Shown: piece after piece, positions 1 to 10,072 of the stretch | Numbering within the stretch: position 1 is the first letter of the stretch | Layout of the letters: each line of letters begins with the position of its first letter | Assembly: GCA_004335835.1 (NCBI GenBank) | Contig: RWJK01001503.1 | Location: 63,219 to 77,234 of the forward strand | DNA: 14,016 nucleotides | DNA from: Scenedesmus sp. ARA3 | Taxonomy: Eukaryota; Chlorophyta; Chlorophyceae; Sphaeropleales; Scenedesmaceae | Direction: 5' to 3' | The notes under the pieces: generated by a model | Seen by the model: the letters and a program-made list of their open reading frames with translations, nothing else | Database searches by the model: none | What the model was told of the DNA's origin: nothing | Program-made: the position numbers and the translations under genes

Positions 1-480
1 GGGGAGGAAACATCGAAGAACAACTCATCATCGTCCAAACCGTCAGACGAAAACGCAGAAAAAACTCATCAGCATCATCAACAGCTTGAGCAATAGCCTG
101 AGAGGACAGAAGGACCTCAGGATCAGTGTCCGGGTGACACCGCATCAGATAGCAGCAGTGCACAAAAGCGGCCACCAAAGCAGGTGCCTGCTTCATAAAA
201 GTGATCATGTCATCGCCTGCTGGGTGGCAACCAGCAATAGTAGCCCATGTTTGTGACGAGTCCCCGAAGGGTTCGAACAACATAGCAAATCGCTCGCGGA
301 CTGGTGCATAGAAAGGGCACTCAAAGACCATATGAAACTCATCCTCACAACCTCAGACTGGCAGCCAGGGCGTAGGCACACCCTGTCACTTCGCGGCACA
401 GGTGGTCGCTGCCACCTGCGGCAGGTGATCCCAGCAGTTTGAGAGACATAATCTGGGCACCATAAAGCTGGGCTCACAGA
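1..480 (-). mobile_element. Decayed C-terminal fragment of a non-LTR (LINE-type) retrotransposon polyprotein
   Basis: On the minus strand an open frame runs from about position 352 to the left edge. It begins with CEDEFHMVFECPFYAPVRER, the Cys/His-containing pattern (C, then EDEFH, then FECP.Y) typical of the region just after the reverse transcriptase in LINE-like elements. Some 110 further residues follow without a stop, ending mid-frame at base 1. Just upstream, in a different frame (about 420-355), lies RWQRPPVPRSDRVC, which fits the preceding part of the same zinc-knuckle segment. The two pieces are separated by a frameshift and a TGA, so the copy is broken. The reverse transcriptase and endonuclease would lie upstream but are not recognisable between 480 and 800. 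The rest of the element continues left of the window or is lost. Assignment rests on motif resemblance only; clade is not determined. Confidence 0.5.
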
Positions 481-796
481 CAGCTGGGCTCACACACATA
501 ATCCAACACATACACCTCCACATCATAGAGGCAGCATGTCGCCCAAGATTCACAATGCTGCAGCCCAGTGTTGGGAAGTTCAAGAAACAACCAAGCCAAC
601 CATTGTTTGGAAAGATTTTGCCATACTGCCAAGCCAACCCCAATCGCAGCAAGCACGGAGTTTGAGGCATGTGATGAAGCACTGCAAGCTGTCCCAAGGC
701 ATGTTCCTGATGAAGCTGCAGCATAAGAGATGTGCTTCGTACTCGCTAGTGCTGCTGCTGCCACCGGCCCTCACCGCAGCTGTGTTTCCTGCACAG
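481..796. other. Gap between the retroelement fragment and the mTERF stop codon
   Basis: This stretch of about 315 bases holds no supportable gene. It should include the 3' UTR of the minus-strand mTERF gene. I see no TGTAA polyadenylation motif on the minus strand here, so the transcript end cannot be placed. Confidence 0.3.
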
Positions 797-2877
797 TCAT
801 TGCACACTCATCATCAGCCACTGCAAAGTGTCAGACGCCTCTTCGCTGCTGCTGCTGCCGCCATCGCAAGCGCCAGCTAGCTCGCCGACGCAATCGTCTC
901 CAACCCGCTGCTGCTGCTGCTGCTGCTGCCAGCGCTGGCTGCCCACAGGTGGCAGCCCATACAGCCCCAGGTACTGGAACTTGCGGATGTGGCGCCTGAA
1001 GTCACGCCCAAAGATGCGCGGGAACTCCCAAACCTGCAGCAGGCACAGCAGGCACACAGCTCACATTGCAGGGACAAGCAAGTGACACGGCAGAAACCAA
1101 CGTAATGTTGGCACAAATTTGTTGGTCCTTGCAGCCCCCGCAGTTTCATGGGCTGCACTGCCCGATGCAACCACATAAGCAAGTGCAGCACCTACTACTC
1201 AGCATTGCTTGAAGGTGCGCAGCTGTGGATGACCAGCGTATTTCATTATCCTGGCTTTGTATAGAACTCGTCATTTTATATACTAAGTGACGGAGACGGC
1301 ACTCTGGCACGCACCAGCAACCGAATGTCTTGTGCGCTGCAGCCCATGCTGCTGAGGTGGCTCAGCACGGGGCAGATGTCCCGCTCCAGCTGCTTGGCCA
1401 GCAGGTGCGGGTAGTGGCGCACGATACGGCCGCGGATGTGGCAGTCCTGCAGGCAAAGTGTCATGGGCAGCAGATCTACAGTTTGGGATGTGGCAGTCCT
1501 GCAGGCAAAGTGTCATGGGCAGAAAAACTACAGGTTGGGATGTGGCAGTTCTGCAGGCAAAGTGTCATGGGCAGCAGATACACAGGTAGGGATGCGGCAG
1601 TCCTGCAGGTATGTGGCAGTCCTGCAGGCAAGCAGGCAGGGCAGTGGTGGGCTGGGCGAGGGCGATGGCAGGCAACACACTGGCAGGATGCTGAAATATG
1701 GCAGCAGGGTGGTTGAACAGAGGCATGCAGTGGCAGCACGCGTGGCAGGCAGCAGGGCGGTGGCAGGGCTGTGTTGGGCAGCTGCAGTATGGCACATGCG
1801 CGTGGCGGTCCTGCAGGCAGAAAGCTGGCAGGCAGCTGCTGGGTGATTTGAAACAGCTGAGGGAGCCTACCACACTAGAATCCACACTGCTGCTGCTGCT
1901 GCTGTACTAGCTGGCGCACGTTATGCAGGACATGCGTGCTGGCCCCATGCAATGCAGCATATTTGAAGTACCCCCAGCGCCATGTTGCTTGCGGCCGCAC
2001 ACCTGGTAGCCGAGGTGCTTGAAGAAGAGCAGCGTCCTGCCAGACTCGTAGATGCTGCAGTGCGCAAACAGCTCAGGGCAGGCCAGCAGCAGCCTGCTGA
2101 TGTCGGGCGCTGCCAGGCCATACGCTTGCAGGAACTCCACCTGGATCAGCAGCAGCAGCAAGTGCGCATCCTGTGAATGGACGTCAGTGCAACTGCATTT
2201 GGACATCACCCAGGCGTGCGTTGCCGCAGCTGAGGGACAGTCGCCTTTCATTGTGTGTGTTGCAACACATCAAGCCTGCCTGATATGATGCTTTAACAGG
2301 CGGATACAGGCCCCTGCAAGCTCCCCTCGCCGCACTGCATAACTCACTCAGGCGCGGCTGCAAGAAGATCAGCCACAGGTCAAGGCTCTCAAGTGGTTTT
2401 CAGGGCGCTGCTGCTACTCACCCACGCCTGCAGTGGGCTGGGGTGCTGCTGCACCTGCAGCACCTCAGGATGCCTCTGCAGCAGCTCATGTAGCTGCTGT
2501 GCGTCCTGCACAAGCTCCTGCAGCAGCGACAGCTCCGCTGCACAGGCATGCTGCGCCTGCTGTGCCACGTCATCACTGCACGCCGGGTCAGCGCCAGACA
2601 GGCCTGCAGCTGATGGCAGTAGCAGCCTGCTGCTGCGTTGACTAAAGCTATTGGTGCCTGCCTGTAGTGCCAAAGGCCTTGCTAGGCCTGTGGTGGTCTG
2701 CCTGCCCATTGCCGCTGATGTGGCAATTGCATGCCATGCAGTGTGATGGTGCTGCCTGATCGCTGCTGCTGAATTGATGGCTGGCCTGGGCAGGTGTGAC
2801 AGCAGACTTTGCTGCTTTTGAACCCCATGTGGAGCATCATGAAGATGCAGCTTGCCGTGCAGGCTGCCCAGATGCAT
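797..2877 (-). CDS. mTERF-family (mitochondrial transcription termination factor-like) organellar protein, four exons
   Basis: The proposed exons are 2877-2422, 2140-2003, 1446-1315 and 1033-797 on the minus strand. All junctions are phase 0 with GT-AG borders (donors GTGAGT, GTGTGC, GTGCGT; acceptors CAG), giving about 320 residues. Exons 2-4 encode paired-helix mTERF repeats: LAAPDISRLLLACPELF, IRGRIVRHYPHLLAKQLERD, MGCSAQDIRLL joined to VWEFPRIFGRDFRRHIRKF. Each has the leucine-rich helix followed by the conserved P-x-L/I-F/L turn. The family binds organelle nucleic acids and acts in transcription, splicing or ribosome assembly in chloroplasts or mitochondria. The N-terminal 100 residues are Ala/Ser/Arg/His-rich, as in an organelle transit peptide. 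A start at 2709 (MGRQTTTGLARP) is an equally good alternative. The C-terminus after GLYGLPP is a short Gln run and an acidic Ser/Glu stretch with no domain. The number of repeats is low for the family, so a further exon may be missing. Confidence 0.72.
1436..1627. repeat. 52-bp tandem array repeating the 3' splice site of mTERF exon 3
   Basis: The palindrome CTGCAG recurs at 1447, 1499, 1551 and 1603 (spacing 52 bp each), then at 1622. Each unit carries GATGTGGCAGTCCTGCAGGC or a close variant followed by AAAGTGTCATGGGCAG. On the minus strand each unit reads as a pyrimidine-containing tract, CTGCAG, then GACTGCCACATCC, which is the intron end plus the first coding bases of exon 3. The exon-proximal copy (junction at 1447/1446) is the one that keeps the protein in frame. 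Confidence 0.85.
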
Positions 2878-3343
2878 GGGTGCGGTGCAGGAAGGCCGTT
2901 GTGAGGGTTACTGGCACGGTGACAGCGATGAACAGCACCTGCAATATACAAATAAAGTCAAGGCACTTTAATGATCTTCTCAACTCGATGTCAGAGCAAG
3001 CAGGAAATGCCGAGACCAAAGCCCTTGTTTGCGCGGGGCCGTAACACAGCAAGGACAGGAGAACGCCGTTGATACATCCCATGTTTCTTCTGTTCAGTTC
3101 TGTCTTGATCTGCCATCATTTGTCTTGCTGTTGTTGGACACGAGACAACACGACAAACAGCAAGCCGCAAGTTCCACCACCGGCCATAAACGCGATCAAT
3201 CAAAATTATGTGCTGCTGAAATAGAATGCATGCTGGAGAGGTGCATTAGCTGCACAACAACCCGGCTGAACTGTAGTCTACAGGCCGTAGAGTGCCTGGC
3301 AGCACACTCATTTGAGCAGTGAAGCTTATCATTTACAACAGAC
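2878..3343. promoter_or_regulatory. Divergent intergenic region between the mTERF and kinase genes
   Basis: The two genes point away from each other with 466 bases between the proposed start codons (634 if mTERF starts at 2709), so both promoters and 5' UTRs should lie here. On the minus strand the bases at 2956-2943 read as an AT-rich TTATTTGTATATT patch, a TATA-like candidate for mTERF about 70 bases before its upstream ATG. I see no clear TATA element for the kinase. The assignment is inferred from gene layout. Confidence 0.35.
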
Positions 3344-3712
3344 ATGTCCTGGTCCGACCCACTACATGGCAACCCGCGCTACGAGAGCATTAGGACCCTG
3401 AGCACAGGAACTCGCAGCTTCGTTCAGCTGGCTGTTGATCGCTCCACTGGCGAGCAGGTGGCGATCAAGTTCACTCAGAGAGGTGGGTCATTCTATTGAG
3501 CACTGGCAGCAGGATGGTGCCAGTGCTCAATAGAATGACCCACTGTGTTGTTGGTTCGAGCACACTGCTTCAGCTTCAGGGAAGGTGTCACCATTGCTGC
3601 AAATCAAGATTGGACTGGGATGGATGGTTTGTACAGATTCCGTAGCAGCAGCCAAGCTGCAGCAGCCAAATCAAAGGCTGATAAGCAGCACAATGAAGCA
3701 GTGCTGCGGCAG

Positions 3713-3759
<47 letters not shown>

Positions 3760-6700
3760 CTGCTGAGCACATGGCTCTTGCTGTAATCAGCGTCTTCAGG
3801 CCTTTGCGCAATCGCTCAATGTAGAACTGCGCACAGTCTGCAATCGGTATGCATGCATCTTCTGCTACTGCTGTTCTAGAGCGTGCTGTGTTGGTGGGCG
3901 CACCGTCATCTGCTGAACTTGCTGCTGCTGCAACTGCTGCTGTTCCTGCAAGCAGGATGGGATGACAACCAGATGAAGTACCTGCTGCGGGAGCTGCTCA
4001 TTCATCAGGAGCTCAGTGCCTGCAGGTGCGGCACAGCAGATGCAAAGTGCCCAGACGTCACATCAGTACATGCTGCTGTCGTTATTTTTTCACCAACCTA
4101 GTGATATGTATCCCTAGCCTGCTTGCATGCAACTGATTGTAGCCACCAATACACGTCAACAGCACTAATATGGTACAACAACCGCAGCGATGTGGGACGC
4201 CTGGTGTGTATGTCCGTATGGGAACTGCGGATGCAACAGCTGCGGGACGTTGTGTCACTCCCTGTCGAGACAAGCAGCTTCGCGCATCTCAGATCCTCGG
4301 TGCATTTCTGCTGCTGCTGCTGCTGCAGGCACCCCCACATTGTGGAGCTGCGCGACGTGTTCCTCACGCCGCTGCACCTGGCGGCTGTGTGCGAGTTTGT
4401 GGATGGCGAGGACCTGCAGCTGTTCCTGGCCAACACGGGAGGCAGGTGCGTGGCTATGTCGTGCAGGTGCATGGGCAGTGAACCTTGGGGTTGCGTGCAT
4501 ATGTGGTGCGTGCGTGCGGGCATGCATGCGCGGCGCATATGCGGCTGCGTACATGGTGCGCGCGTTGGTGCGCGTGCGCATGAGCCTGCATACGTGGTGC
4601 CGTGCGTGAGTATGCATGTGCGTGCGTCCGCGTTTGTGTGCGCGTACATGCGTGGTGTACACGTGGTGCCTGTGCGCGTTCATGTGCGCGCGCATGTGCG
4701 CGTGTGTTTGGGCTCATGAGTGCACGTTCATGCGTGCATGTGTGTGCGAGCATGCATGGTGCGTGTGTGCGAGCACGCGTGGTGCGTGTATGCGGGCGTA
4801 TGTGTATGCGCGCGAATGCGGGCAGGTATGCGCGCATCTGTGTGTGCATGTCAGCAGGTATTTCCGTGCGCAGAGTGTGCATCCGTGCATTTGTGTGCGT
4901 GCATGCGTGTGTGCGTGCATGCGTGGTGCGCCTGTACAGCGCCTCGTGGGTTTGCGCGTGCATGTGCGTGGGGGGTGCATGAGAGTGCGTGTGGGGCGTG
5001 TGCGTGCATGTGTGTGTGCTTGTGCATGTGCGTGTGTGTGCGTGTGCGCATGCATGCGTGGTGCGCGCAAGTGTGCGTGTGTCGCGCGCGCGCGCGTGCG
5101 TGTGCGTGCATTTGTTTGCGCACGTGTGTGTGTGCGCTTGGTGCGCGCGTGCGGGTGCATGGGTGCGTGTGCGCTTGCGTGCGTCCATGTGTGCGCGTGC
5201 GCGCGCCTGTGTGCGTGTGTGGTGTGCGTGTGCATGCATGCGTGGCGCGTGCGTGCGCGCGTGTGCGTATGTGCACCCGGTGTTTGTTCAGCTTACGCGT
5301 GTGCTCGTGTGCGCGTGCTTGTGCCCGCGTGCATGCATTTTTGTGTATGCTTGTGCGCGTGCATGTGTGTGCGCGCTGCATCCTGTCTTGTCTGCAGCTG
5401 CAGCTGTGGCTGCGCATCACGGAGGCAGGTGCGCGGCACGCTGCGCGTGTTGACTTGTTGTGCATTTCTTGTGCATTTCTTGCTCTTGTGCATTTCTTGC
5501 TCATTGCGGGCTACAGCGTGTCTGTCTGCAGCACAGAGGTGCCACTGCACCTGCCACGCATTGCTCCTGTCACTTTTGGAAAACACTTGCAACAAACAAA
5601 TACATCCTCCACACTTGCATGGCGCAGGGTCTGGAGACGCTGGGCGCTTCCTCTTCCAGCAGCTAGTGCTGGCGTTGGACTGTGTGCACCTCTCTTGTAA
5701 CGCAGCTGTAACACATTTGTGACACATTTGCAATTTGCAGAGTGTCCGAGGCGCTCCGACGTGCCCTGTACCAGCAGCGTGTGCTGGCTCTGGGAGCTCC
5801 TGCAACACATGTGCCAAAACAGTTGTAACGCATTCGTCACGCATTCGTGCTGCAGGGTGTCTGAGGCGCTGGGTCGCTTCCTGTTCCAGCAGCTGGTGCT
5901 GGCGCTGGATTTCGTGCACCGGCGTGGCAAAGTGTGCCGCGGCGTGAAGCTTGCCAACACGCTGCTTGCTCTGGCGCCTGGGCAGCTGCCGCTGGTGAAG
6001 CTGGCTGATTTCGGCTTCAGCAAGGACGTGGGCCAGCACGGCGCGCCACAGAGCCAGGTATGCTCAACTGTGTAACAACTTCTGGTTCTTGTTGTCGTTT
6101 TGGGGGGTGGCCGGGTTCCGGGGTGGGCGGTTTAAATTACTGTGAACACCTGCGAGGCATGCAGCATGCACACAAAGTGCCTGGGGTGGCAGGTGTGGGT
6201 GCGGCGTGCGTGTTTGAAGGCATGGTGTGCGGGCTGGGTTGTGTGTGATGGCTTGGGCAGCTGTCGTTCGTGAAGCTAGCCGACTTTGGCTTCAACAAAG
6301 ATGTGGGCCAGCACGGCGCGCCGCAGAGCCAGGTATGCTCAACTGTGTGTTAACTTCTGTATTTGTTGTCGGTTTTGGAAATGGCCGGTTTCCGGGGGTG
6401 GGAGGTTTGAATTACTTTGAACATCGGCGAGGCATGCAGCATGCACACAAAGTGCCTGGGGTGGCAGCTGTGGGTCGGCATGCGCTTTTGAAGGCATGAT
6501 GCGTGGCGTGGGTTGTGTGTGATGGCTTGGGCGACGACGCGCCGCAGAGCGGGCAACATGCTGATCATGACTCGAGGCATGTGTTGCTGCTGCAATGTGT
6601 TCTGGGCCCCATATGCACAGCACGTCACGCAGTGCGTGCTCTGCTATCGCACCAAGCCACTGGCTCGGCACCACAGGTCAGCAGACCAAGACACCTGCGC

Positions 6701-9700
6701 GCCGCTCCGCCCGGCAATCCTGTGGTCATTTTGTTCGCGCTGTGAACCCAGCTGAACCCTGTTGCCTGGCGCTGTGCGCAGGTCGGCACCGCGCTGTTTG
6801 TGGCGCCAGAGGTCATGCACAACTTCAACAATGCAGCGATAAGACATGCCCCAAGAAGCAACACACTTGTGCTGCTGCCTGCAGGTCGGCACGGCGCTGT
6901 TTGTGGCGCCAGAGGTCATGCACAACTTCAACAATGCACCTTACGACGGCGCGGCAGTCGACGTGTGGGCGGCCGGCATCGTGCTCTTCATCCTGCTGTT
7001 TGGGAGGCACCCTTTCTTGAGGCCGGAGGACAGCAGCCTGCCTGAGCAGCAGCAGATGCTGGCGCTGTTTACGCGCACAGCTGCCAGCCAGTTCTGTTTG
7101 CTGCCTGAGGAGGCGCTGGCCATCACGCCGGCCTGTGCAGACCTGCTGAGCCATGTGCTGCAGACAAACCCTGCAAGCAGGTGCGTTCAACTGTTGTTAT
7201 GCTGTGTTAGCCGCCAGCCAGTTTCGGTTTGCTGCCTGAGGCTAGTTTGCGCACACCTGCTGAGTCATGTGCTGCTCACAAACCCTGCAGACAGGTGTGT
7301 CCGATAGTTCTAGGCCTATTTCCGCCAGCCAGTTCTGTTTGCTGCTTGAGGAGGTGCTGGCCATCACGCCGGCATGTGCAGACCTGCTGAGCCATGTGCT
7401 GCAGACCAACCCGGCCAGCAGGTGCGTTGCGTAGAAAGAGGCTGACATGTTGGCGCTGCCACCATGTTGAGGTGTTCTCAACTCCCTGTTCTGCTCTGGT
7501 AATTTCACTACAACTTTGTGTCTGTTGTTAGGCTTTGTCAGCTGCCAGCCAGTTTTTTATGCTTATGGTTCGTTGCTGCCTGAGGAGGCGCTGGCTATCA
7601 CGCCGGGCTGTGCAGACCTGCTGAGCCATGTGCTGCAGACAATCCCAGGTATGACATGGCGCAGCTCCAGGTCCACCCCTGGTTAAAGCAGGGCCTGCCG
7701 CAGGGCCGCAACGCCGCGCTGTCAAACGATAATAACAAATAACGTGGTATTTGTGTGCGCAGGTATGACATGGCGCAGCTCCAGGCCCACCCCTGGTTGA
7801 AGCAGGGCCTGCCGCAGGGCCGCAAAGCTGCGCTGCCAAACGTCAACAACAAAATAACATGTTGTGTTTGCAAAGCCGCGCTACCAAACACTAACAGCAA
7901 ATGACATGTTATTGTGTGTGCAGGTATGGCATGGCGCAGATTCAGGCGCACCCCTGGTTCAAGCAGGGCCTGCCGGAGGGAGCAGCAGCTATGAACGAGA
8001 CCATCCTGGCTGACGTGGCAAGCAGGCCCATCAGCTACAAGCAGGCACCCGAGGTGCTGGCGGCTATGCTGCGGGTGAGTGACGGCTAACGAGTGTAACA
8101 AGGCTTGGCGCAGGGGGGACGCTGCTGCGTGCTATGCCTACATTCAACATGGTGCTATAGCGTGCTGTGTTGCGTGGTTGTGCTGGAAGACGAAGGAGAG
8201 AACTGGTGGTATCTTGCTGGTAAGCGCAGCTGTTGCGTGCCGTGAATGAGACCATCTTGGCTGACGTGGCAAGCAGGCCCATCAGCTACAAGCAGGCACC
8301 CGAGGTGCTGGCGGCTATGCTGCGGGTGATGCGCATGGCTGCTGCTGCTGCTGCCGCGGCGGCAGCGACGGCGGCTGTGATGACAGAGGTGCTGCATGGC
8401 TCGTCATGCAAGCAGGCACAACCAAGTTCAACAAGGAGAGAGCGTGTTGTATGCTGTACAGCAAGATGTGTGAGGGCTGTCAGCATTATCCTTAAACAGT
8501 TATGCCGTTGCCTGCCTGTGCATCCTCCGGGAGCCAGTATCAAACAGTTAGTGTGAATTGGTACCTGATCGTGAAGTTTGCGGAAGCTGTTGGCCTGCCC
8601 CCTACAAGCACAGCGATTGCAACAAGTGCCGTGTGCATGCTGTGCTGTCCTCTGCTCTACAGCTTGGCCAGCTGTTGTACCCGTCACTGCCTTTCCAGCT
8701 GTCTTTGCTGTTCGCCTCTGCCGCTCACGCAGCGTGCTGACTCCTGCTCCTGCTGCTCCCTGCCCTGCCGTGTGCAGGCTGGCCAGATGTTGGACCCTTC
8801 ACTGCTCGCGCAGCGCTTTGCGCCGTCAGCGGCAGCAGCAGCAGCAGTGCCTGCCAGCTCAGGCGGCCGGGCCCTCTCAGGCGGCCCTGTCTCAGGAGGC
8901 ACTGCTTCAGCCGGCAGCCACGGCATCGCACAGCAGCAGCAGCAGCAGCAGCAGGGCAGCTGGGGAGCGCCGCCGCCGCCACAGCAGCCGCAGCTGATGC
9001 GTGTGCTGCCGCACTGCACCAGCAGCAATGATAGGCGGCAGGAGGACTTGTACAACCAGCAGGAGCAGCAGTTGCTTGGGTTGGGTTCGCCATGCCCGCC
9101 TATTCTTGCAAGCTTGGATGAGTCGACATCTTCGTGTGGAGGTGGCATGTATGCACACCACATGGCACAGCAGCAGCAGCAGCAGCAGCAGCAGCACCTC
9201 CTGCAGCAACAGCAGCAGCAGTACCTACAGCAGCAGCAGCAGCTGTCGCCACAGCTGTCGCCGCAACTGCAGCAGCAGCATGCTCAGCAGCAGCTCCAGC
9301 AGCAGCTCCAGCAACAGCAACTGCAGCAGCAACAGCAACAATACCAGCAGCAGCAGCAGCAGCAGCAGCAGTACCAGCAGCACCTCATGCAGCAGCAGCA
9401 GCCAGCTCCTGGCGGCTTTATGAGCCTGCTGCAAGGCCCAGACCAGCAGCAGCAGCAGCAGCAGCAGCAGATGTGGCAGCCACAAGTGCGCGCAACCTCC
9501 AGCGGCACGACCACCACCAGCGCAGGTGCAGCAACCCAGGCCAACAGCACAGCCAGCCTACCTGCCGGCTTCGCACCTGCTGCTGCTGCTGCTGGTGCTG
9601 TGGGTGCTATGGCAATGGCTCCTGCAGGCCCCGCTTCAGTGAATGGGCCCACCCTGAGTGGGGCTTCTGGGCAGTCTGTGCCACTGGATATGCATGCGCT

Positions 9701-10033
9701 GACCCTTCAGCAGCAGCAGCAGCAAGGCGCTGCTGCCGACATGAATGGCGCCCTGAGCATCCAAAAGTTGAGCTCAGCTGATCTAGAGGCACTCATTCCA
9801 CTGGGAGAGCTGGAGCAGGACACTACAGCAGCATCAGCAGCGGAGGCAGCAGCAGCAGGCGCACGTGTGCGGGGCCAAGGCGCAGGCGCAGCGGGCATGG
9901 GCACCTTTGCCAGCATTGGAAGCCTGCCGCAGCTGCCCAGCTTGAATGCAGATGCACTGCTGAATGCGCAGCTGTCAGGCGAATATGCTGCGCAGCAGCA
10001 GCAGCAGCAGCTGGTGGCGGGTGGCGCCAGCAG

Positions 10034-10072
<39 letters not shown>

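Noticed and set aside
536..880. 114-codon open frame on the plus strand
   Set aside because: It overlaps the 3' end of the mTERF gene in antisense and ends in a poly-Ala run caused by GCT repeats; no recognisable features.
1436..1627. CRISPR-like appearance of regularly spaced repeats (also at 13028-13158 and 13306-13683)
   Set aside because: Whole units are repeated with no unique spacers between identical repeats, there are no cas genes, and the context is a eukaryotic intron-rich genome.
1330..1846. Open frames of 128 and 136 codons on the plus strand
   Set aside because: They are the antisense of mTERF exon 3 and the translation of the 52-bp tandem array; repeated VLQAKCHG-type text is a by-product of the repeat.
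3545..3766. 73-codon frame ending in poly-Gln within kinase intron 1
   Set aside because: It spans the (GCA)15 microsatellite and stops directly after it. The exon 1 to exon 2 join (phase 1, giving TQRGWDDNQ) is clean without it.
4454..5722. Very long open frames on both strands (up to 368 codons), Cys/Val/Arg-rich on plus and His/Thr/Ala/Arg-rich on minus
   Set aside because: They are produced by the TG/CG/CA low-complexity tract in kinase intron 3, which lacks stop codons in most frames. They have no domain and bracketing kinase exons join in phase across them.
8502..8777. N-terminal part of the 701-codon open frame ending at 10607, as an independent gene start
   Set aside because: The segment before 8778 is Cys/Ser/Leu-rich with no plausible N-terminus, and a good acceptor (GTGTGCAG at 8777) joins the frame in phase to kinase exon 6. 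It is treated as intron 6.
8684..9652. Minus-strand and alternate-frame open frames of 86-215 codons over the CAG-rich exon
   Set aside because: CAG repeats read as poly-Ser, poly-Ala, poly-Leu or poly-Cys in other frames; these are shadows of the poly-Gln coding exon.
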